Assembly (NCBI GenBank): GCA_030141605.1
Contig: JAQGDQ010000066.1
Coordinates: forward strand, 434,001-498,000
Direction of reading: 5' to 3'
DNA length: 64,000 nt
Source: Tubiluchus corallicola
Taxonomy: Eukaryota > Priapulida > Priapulimorpha > Priapulimorphida > Tubiluchidae
How positions within the stretch are numbered: position 1 is the stretch's first letter; each line of letters starts with the position of its first letter. Both the position numbers and the translations under genes were made by a program. Shown here piece by piece: positions 57,364-64,000 of the stretch. The notes under the pieces were generated by a model that saw only the letters and a program-made list of their open reading frames with translations, searched no databases and was not told where the DNA came from.

Positions 57364-59644
57364 CAATAGTTTATCAATTATTTATCAATTGATGGTTTTG
57401 CATGCTTGGCAGATCTTATGATTTCACTTCACATGGTAATTGATAATTAAACTAAAACTCTAATAATCCTTACTTCAGGAAAAATCCTTACTTTAAGTCC
57501 CTATTTTACATACAATAAACAGAATTATTATGTATTTAGTATGAATATAATTTTACCTTACAGGTTGGTAGCTATTTCTTTCTCCAACTATATTTTCCGT
57601 CTAATAATTTGATACATGTTCTGAAACATCATTGTGTGTTGTAGTGTAGATGCAAAATATATACAGCTATATATACTACTTCACTATACATGCATGTACT
57701 CAAATGTCTTATACTTGCAGCAGTCATTTCAGCAGGCAGCTATAAAACCATGCAATATAATCGTCTGTCAGTTTTGCCTCATTTCCTATTTTTATTTTGG
57801 CTATATCTATAAACTGGAAATACTATCATAACTCAGTCATCGCAATAATACCATTGTAATAACACCACCCCATCGTCAAACTGAATTGCCACCTGCTTTA
57901 CACCTTGTCTCCACCTAGAGAATGAGAGTGAGTGGAGAGAAAGACAGAAAGAGATCATTTTATGCACTCTTGTTTGCTTTTTTGTTAAACTAGACAACAC
58001 CAACACAAAATTTTCTTCCTGACAGTGTTGTCCTGAAGTGTACTAGTAGCTTTAGCAGTATTTTATAGCTTTAGCAACAATTATATTAATGCCTTCTGGA
58101 TATAAATTTGTTCACTGTAAATTTTTTCATGCTGTGTAATCAATTGCATGCACATAGTAAAATTTTAAAAATTCTATTCTAGATCTAAATTTGTGTAACT
58201 GAAGTGGTCAATTATTTGAATATATTATTTTAGGTTCGAATCGAATTCGAATGTTCGAATTCGAAACTCTTCGTGTCAATAAATGTAATTTGGATTGAGT
58301 GCTAAAACTGGGAATCGAAGATTGTACTTTTGCCAAATCGTTGAAATGGTTTCCCGGTAAATGCAGCAGGCGAGCATTTAAGACAAAATACTTTAATTTA
58401 GATGAAAATTAAAGTCAGTGGCTTGTCAGCACCACTACCGGCAGCACTACCAGTAAATGAATTAATAAGTTAAGAACCAGTAGTTAGTAAAAAGCGTGAT
58501 TATCGTGAGTTCTGTGTGGGCAAACTGGGCATAGACCTTATACTTAGGTAAGATGAGAACATTACATACACTATGTGGATACTTCGACTGTTTAGTGGTT
58601 GTGTATTGCGGCGTTGTTTACCGTTGTTAACTTATTGCGAACCTCTGCTGGTGGGTTCACTGGGTAGTGTTGGGCGCCGAGTAAACCATTACTACACATT
58701 AGCCCAAGTAGGACAATTGGCATACATGGGCTAGCCCAAGATAAAATAAAAGAATTTTATTCTGAGCTAGAAGAATTAATATTTGCCAATATTAATCTTC
58801 TTTGAAGTGAAATAAGCGCACTTTTTAAGCGATTCAACATTTTCTTAAGGTATATCATTTTTTATTTTGTCTTGCTTCACAGACAGGTGATCCGTTTCAT
58901 TCGTTCTTGGACAAATAATTGTTTTTTGCAATAAATTATTCAACATGTATTGACGTTTTTAATTATTATTATTATTATTATTACATAAACAAGGGCAACG
59001 GACAGTGCCAGTACGCTTAACCACTCAATTCGCGACGTAAATTTTAATTTTGGTGACGTAGCAGTGGTGCAAATTCAATACTTAACAAGTGTTCAATTAA
59101 TATTACTTTAATGAACTAAATTCTTAAAAACAAAAAATCATAGGCATTACCATGGAAAGAATTTAGTAATCACAAACTTTGCCAATTAACGCAAACCAGC
59201 TTTACGTAATCGGCTGCACTATTGCGGAGATGCAACATATCGTTATTGCAATAACTTAATTTCTTTCAAAGTTTTCAATTTAGTACACCAAAGTACACCA
59301 AAATTAAAAGTTAAAAAGTACACCAAAATTTTCAAAAAATATACTAAATTGAAATCATGTATTTAGTTCAGTCAGCCTAACTGAGCTTCAAAGAAAAAAC
59401 TATTTATGCCAACGGGTTATTTTCATAAAAATGGTTAACAAATTATTCCGTGCCACATTTCCAGGACCAACAGCACTTCATGAATTCATGCACTTGTAAC
59501 TTGCAGTGGATTACCTCATGTTAGGTAAACTGATATCGTTATTGTGTGGCGACATGCTTACAAGTTACAGTGCTTCATAGACATTTGTCGACATAACTAT
59601 TATTTATAGATATTTACCTGTATTTTTTCCACCTACATAATATC

Positions 59645-60185
59645 AATTTGACTGGTTACGAGAAAGACGGGGTCTAGGGAACCAGTTGTCAGCGGCTCTT
59701 CTTATATGACCTTTAAAGCCGTTGACCACGTCAGATGTGATTAATTTGTAAGATAGGCTGTTCCACCAATTTATCACTTGTTGGCAAAAGAAGAATATTC
59801 TCACATTTAATTTTGATCATTGCTTGTAAATTTTATATAAACAACTCGTCACTCATGATGAAAAAATTGATTATTGTTTAAACCGTTAAAGGCTTAAGTT
59901 TTAAATTTAAAATTATCCAACAAATCATCTTGAATACATTTGTTGTCTAAACGTGGTAAATTAAACCTTTTAGTCTCTGCTCCACTTCCAAACCAGCTGC
60001 TTTCTTAGTAAGTCTACATTGTACAGCATTCCCATCCAAATCATTTATATCCTTTTGGAACTATGACTTCTGTGCCTGTAGCCTAAATATAGTATTTCAA
60101 CCAGACTAACCAAAGATTTGTATAACATTAATATTACCCCATGACTTTTATAAATATTTGTCCTATAGTATTTATTACCTCTAGG
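59645..60185 (-). pseudogene. LINE reverse-transcriptase 3' relic
   Basis: The minus strand carries FFFCQQVINWWNSLSYKLIT, then SDVVNGFKGHIRRAADNWF and a stop. This is the usual C-terminus of CR1-like LINE ORF2 (F-F-x-x-R-V-I-N-x-W-N-S-L-P). Sequence further 5' to 60185 is shifted and stop-ridden. No catalytic domain remains. Confidence 0.7.
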
Positions 60186-60401
60186 TAGACTTTAAAAAAT
60201 TCTCCTTCAATAAAGAAAAGAAATGGCACATTGATGATAAGAATATAATGTTGTCAGAGCATTGTGCAGTAAGTTGTCCGAGTATTGTCCAGTAAGACTT
60301 AAAAAAATTCTCCTTCAATTAAGAAAAGAAATGGCACATTGATGATAAGAATATAATGTTGTCAGAGCATTGTGCAGTAAGTTATCCGAGTATTGTCCAG
60401 T
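60186..60401. repeat. 108-bp tandem duplication, two units
   Basis: The two units, each with ATTCTCCTTCAAT, GGCACATTGATGATAAGAAT and GAGCATTGTGCAGTAAGTT, are about 97% identical with a period of 108 bp. The duplication is therefore recent. It lies about 320 bp upstream of the first NSMCE1 coding exon. Confidence 0.95.
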
Positions 60402-60722
60402 AAGTCCTTCATTAACGACTTCTCATTTATCGATGATTCATTTTAATGACAAGCTGTCTCTTTCTCACTGATCTACGTATGTCTTGTTTTAATTACATTT
60501 TTGACATTAGTTTCAAAACTAAAATTCTGTTTGTTGCATCTGTTCTTTAGAGAAACTCGCCTGCAAACTCAAATTGCTATTTGAATTTCCCCATGTTATA
60601 ATTGGCAGCACTTCTGTAATTCTAGCTGTATTAGTTTGTTCACTTGTAAAACTTACTAACAATTACAGGTTGATCAACGTGACATAGTCCGAGTTGGTTG
60701 CTTCACCATTATATCTATCAGA

Positions 60723-63192
60723 ATGCCAGTGCCTGTAATAATGGAAATGACTGATGCTCATCGAATGTTCCTGCAGGCCATGATGTGCAGAGGAATTCTT
60801 AATGCGAGAGAAGTGCGGCAGTTGTATAAAGACTGTTGTGAGTAATACATTAATATTAATACAAATTTATCTAATTTCACAGTCAAATATATTCTTCAGA
60901 AATCAGAATTAGGACAGTGGTAGAGAGTGTAAACTCTGTTCATCTTGATTATGTTTCATTTTTTTGATTATTTTTTAGTATTTTTAGTAAAAAAATATTG
61001 CTGCCCATACCTATTGGTAGGCAGGGATGGCACCAAAACTGAAATTAAACATGAACTGAAACCGAAATTTATGAATTATGGGAAGTTCTGTAATAAGTAG
61101 GATACTTTGTTTATGTTTGTTTACTCTCGTCTGCTGTTGTGCAAGCTTGATTAAATTTCAGTTGATTGTGCCTGGAGACCTTAAAGCTTCATTTCTGTAA
61201 CAACTCCGATAGGGATAGACTGTACGGTATCGCTCTTTGTAACCTCGACACACAAGGAGGACAAGTAGTTGGCCCATTGCTCAGAGGTTTTCTTCCATTC
61301 TTACATGACTAGTTACTAATTTAAGGCTTAGTAGACCTAGCAAGACCACCACAGAGTCCTCCTTGGGTGAAATCTCAAAAAATACACACGAGTATCATTT
61401 GAACCAGAACCTCTGGATCAGCAGCAATGTGCCATGCCGCTCGCCCACTGTGACTTCCGTAGTAGTAGGCTAGTAATTAAATACTTTTATAGGCACAATT
61501 CATCAAAATTAAACTTCCACTCTCATTCAGAATTTTGCTGAAGTTTAGTTTTCAAAAAGCAAATGTTTCACTAATGCCGTGATCAGTAAAAATCAAACAG
61601 TTTGTAATCAATAATCAACACACTATTTATTACTTGATGTACAAACAGTAAAACTCCTAGACTACTTTATATATGAAAGAACCACTTGATTCTTTTCTGG
61701 TTTTTGAAATGCCTTTCAGATACTTATTATTTTTACTAGCTAATCCAACAGAATCTGATGCAGAACCTGCCAAAATACAACAGTTTGTCAGCACGATAAA
61801 CTCTACGTTGAGACGTTATTCCATGGAAGTGAGAAAAGGCATCTCAGAAGTTGACGGATCTCATCACTACGCATTGGTAATTTTGAGTGTACTGTTTATG
61901 CAAAATGTGTGTTGCATCGGCTAGTGGTGTACAAGACCTTGAACTCTCAGAAAAATTTCAAAGTTGCTACCAAAAATCCGCCAATACAACTGCAATAATA
62001 ATGGTTCATGTTTCTCATTTGATAAATTTTAATAAACAGTGGGAGGGTACGACGTTTGTAAATGGGTTTTTCACAATGTTCACGTGACCTATTGTTTCAG
62101 CAAATTTAATTTTCGTGTATAATGTCAATCGAGGACGTAAGGCTGCAAAAGTCTAAAATGCAAACCGAAGGTGTTTGCGTGATAATAATTATTAAATTTC
62201 TGGATCAGTTTGAGTTTTTCTTAAACAATTTTAACAGATCAAGTCACCTATAAACATGACGAAAATTCAAATTCCATTCATTATGCATTGTTACGTTGTA
62301 AGACATTTTACTATTACTTCGTTAAGCATGGGCCTTTTCTCACTGATTTTGCATTTCAGGTAAATGTTGTTGAAAGTGACATAACAAAATTGGCTTCGGA
62401 CTATACAGTTAACGAGCTGGAATTATTCAAGAAAATGGTAAAAATTACTGTTCTGTAATGATAATGCAAATGTCTAAAAATTAGATTTTTGTGTGGTAAA
62501 GTTTAATAAACAACCAAAACTAACCACTTTGAATACTTCATGAACTTTGTCCTATGTCTAAAAAATGCCAAAGTTATTGATTAAAAATTGCAAAAATTAA
62601 AGTCATATTCTGTGGTTCTTTTATAATTTCATATGTTGCCACGAAAAAAACTTAATTACTAAAAAACAAGTAGGGACTTGTATACCCCTCTTAGGTAAAT
62701 TTCGCTGGAAAAGAATAATTTGACGTTTTCACAATGTGTAGTGATTACGAAACAATGGTGTATTTTATCTGGTGATGAAAAAGCTCATAATTGTATCGTC
62801 AGTAAATAACTATATTATGCTCAACTGCTGGCGATCAGGGTGTACCAAAAATTGTGCACAGCACGCAGTTACACTATCTTGTCTTCCAATTCAGCAAATA
62901 ACTGACATATTACCTAGTTTGTTACACATAATCAAATACTACATTTCTGTTTTTAAGAAAGCAATTTTGAAATTTGTGTTTTAAAAGGAATTATACTTTT
63001 CCCTTTTCAAAACAGTAATGACTGATTGTCATTTATGATTGCTTTCAGATTGGTGTAATGGTGGAGTCTGATTCCGGTGTCATTTCTTCTATAGAAGCAC
63101 TAAATCTCACCGAAACTCTGGAGAAAAAAATGACCAAGTCAGCTGCTGAAGGATTCATAAAGCAGCTTATTGCTGACAAGTGGCTGCATCAG
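60723..63192 (+). CDS. NSMCE1: NSMCE1, SMC5/6 complex RING E3 subunit, N-terminal part (3' end outside window)
   Basis: Four coding exons are visible: 60723-60837, 61740-61876, 62360-62437 and 63049-63192. All have GT-AG borders with consistent phases, giving 158 codons. The protein opens MPVPVIMEMTDAHRMFLQAM, and MTDAHRxFLQ is the conserved NSE1 start region. It continues INSTLRRYSMEVRKGISEVD, ITKLASDYTVNELELFKKM, SDSGVISSIEALNL and GFIKQLIADKWLHQ. These are the tandem winged-helix domains that bind NSE3. NSE1 is a subunit of the nuclear SMC5/6 DNA-repair complex. Its C-terminal RING-like domain is not in the window, and I found no RING exon up to 64000, so the gene must continue to the right. 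M9 is an alternative start. An acceptor (CAATTACAG) about 55 bp upstream shows a spliced 5' UTR. Confidence 0.9.
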
Positions 63193-64000
63193 GTACAATG
63201 CGGCTATTGTTTCTTTATAGATATTTACTCGTTTTAGTGCCCATGCCTAATTAAAGGCCCATCCGAATATATGCTTAATGAAATAGAATGGAAAACACAA
63301 TAAGTGCCCATGTTTGAATAGCCATCCTGGCACAAGTCAATGTATTGAAAGAATTTTGTAATTTTAGTTCATATACCTAACTTTACTATTGCCCATTCTT
63401 GTTAACATATTAACGTAACTTATTAACGCAATCAGATTAACGTAAAAAGGCGCGAATGTTTATAAAATGCCATAATACCTGTCCCCATCTCATTTGTGGA
63501 GATAACACATATTTATTTAATAGTGTTTTCATCCGATACCCGAATAATTGACAAAGCCTGATAAATGAAAATTCAATTGTCATTCTATCAATCATTTAGG
63601 TGTAGCAGGCTTAAAATACTGTGGAAAAGCTAAAAGGTTGATTAGTTTTCTTAAACTGTCGCAGTTTACTGCAAAAACTAAATATTTACACATTTATGTG
63701 ATGGTGGCTTCGTCGCCTTTACCTGCCTTACGCATTCCATCCTAGCAATGGATGAGTGACCATGAGTCTTCAACGGTAAAATTTACAGCATGATCCGAAG
63801 CACGGTGTGCAAATATGCATATGCTATACTGCTACGGATAAATTTGGCATACAAAAGACTAAAAAGTAATAAGTGGCTTTAAGAGCCCATACTTCTTCAT
63901 TAAACGCCTGTTTCTATATTGGTCCAGTAATTGGTTTAGTTTAAAAAATAAGAGCCCAGCCTCTAAAATGATAGTAAATATGATAGTTCTTTGTTATTCA
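63193..64000 (+). other. Start of the next NSMCE1 intron
   Basis: It opens with GTACAA after the exon ending CTGCATCAG. I see no further coding exon and no clear repeat before the window edge. Confidence 0.6.

Larger units (their letters stand above)
53672..60722. other. Region between the head-to-head secernin and NSMCE1 genes
   Basis: It must contain the 5' UTR exons and promoters of both genes. An acceptor-bounded secernin 5' UTR piece is 53672-53690, and an NSMCE1 5' UTR piece begins after CAATTACAG at about 60668. Otherwise it holds repeats: a hAT-like MITE, a long (TA)n, a TIR element at 56.5-57.4 kb, a LINE relic and a 108-bp tandem duplication. I see no other coding frame. Confidence 0.55.

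Overview
The window looks like nuclear DNA of an invertebrate animal. It is AT-rich, has GT-AG introns of about 0.5 to 5 kb, many dead LINE, SINE and MITE copies and several microsatellites. Its genes are metazoan: an ASB13-like ankyrin/SOCS-box protein, the TFIIIC subunit GTF3C3, secernin and NSMCE1. Two intronless family-61 glycosyltransferases with features of plant and mollusc beta-1,2-xylosyltransferases hint at a marine invertebrate, but I cannot name the phylum from sequence alone.

Layout from left to right. (1) 67-2053, plus: the last two coding exons of a gene I do not recognise, whose intron carries a 167-bp foldback. (2) 3365-11795, minus: a complete six-exon ASB13-like gene of 274 aa, tail-to-tail with gene 1. 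(3) 11.8-20.3 kb: no host gene, but a 1.1-kb TIR element, a 434-bp Tigger/pogo deletion derivative, three LINE relics and a 41-bp x 3 tandem repeat. (4) 20382-23114, plus: GTF3C3 as one uninterrupted 910-codon frame. (5) 23.1-32.8 kb: no recognisable gene, but a small MITE, a tRNA-SINE and a MITE split by a LINE insertion with a target-site duplication. (6) 32787-34229, plus: GT61 glycosyltransferase copy 1. (7) 34573-39294, minus: an intact 1573-codon Gypsy-type gag-pol frame. (8) 40.9-42.2 kb, minus: a decayed LINE reverse transcriptase. (9) 44350-53671, minus: secernin, six coding exons, 418 aa. GT61 copy 2 (45351-46820, plus) lies inside its last intron on the opposite strand. (10) 53.7-60.7 kb: repeats. 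(11) 60723-63192 and beyond, plus: NSMCE1, four coding exons, with the C-terminal RING part past the right edge.

The genes do not form a pathway. ASB13 (ubiquitin ligase adaptor), GTF3C3 (Pol III initiation), secernin (C69 peptidase-like) and NSMCE1 (SMC5/6 ligase) are unrelated housekeeping or regulatory genes. The two GT61 genes are paralogues and presumably Golgi or ER enzymes. The points most worth following are the GT61 pair and its nesting in secernin, the single-exon GTF3C3, the intact Gypsy frame without visible LTRs, and the layered transposon insertions. I found no new multi-gene system.
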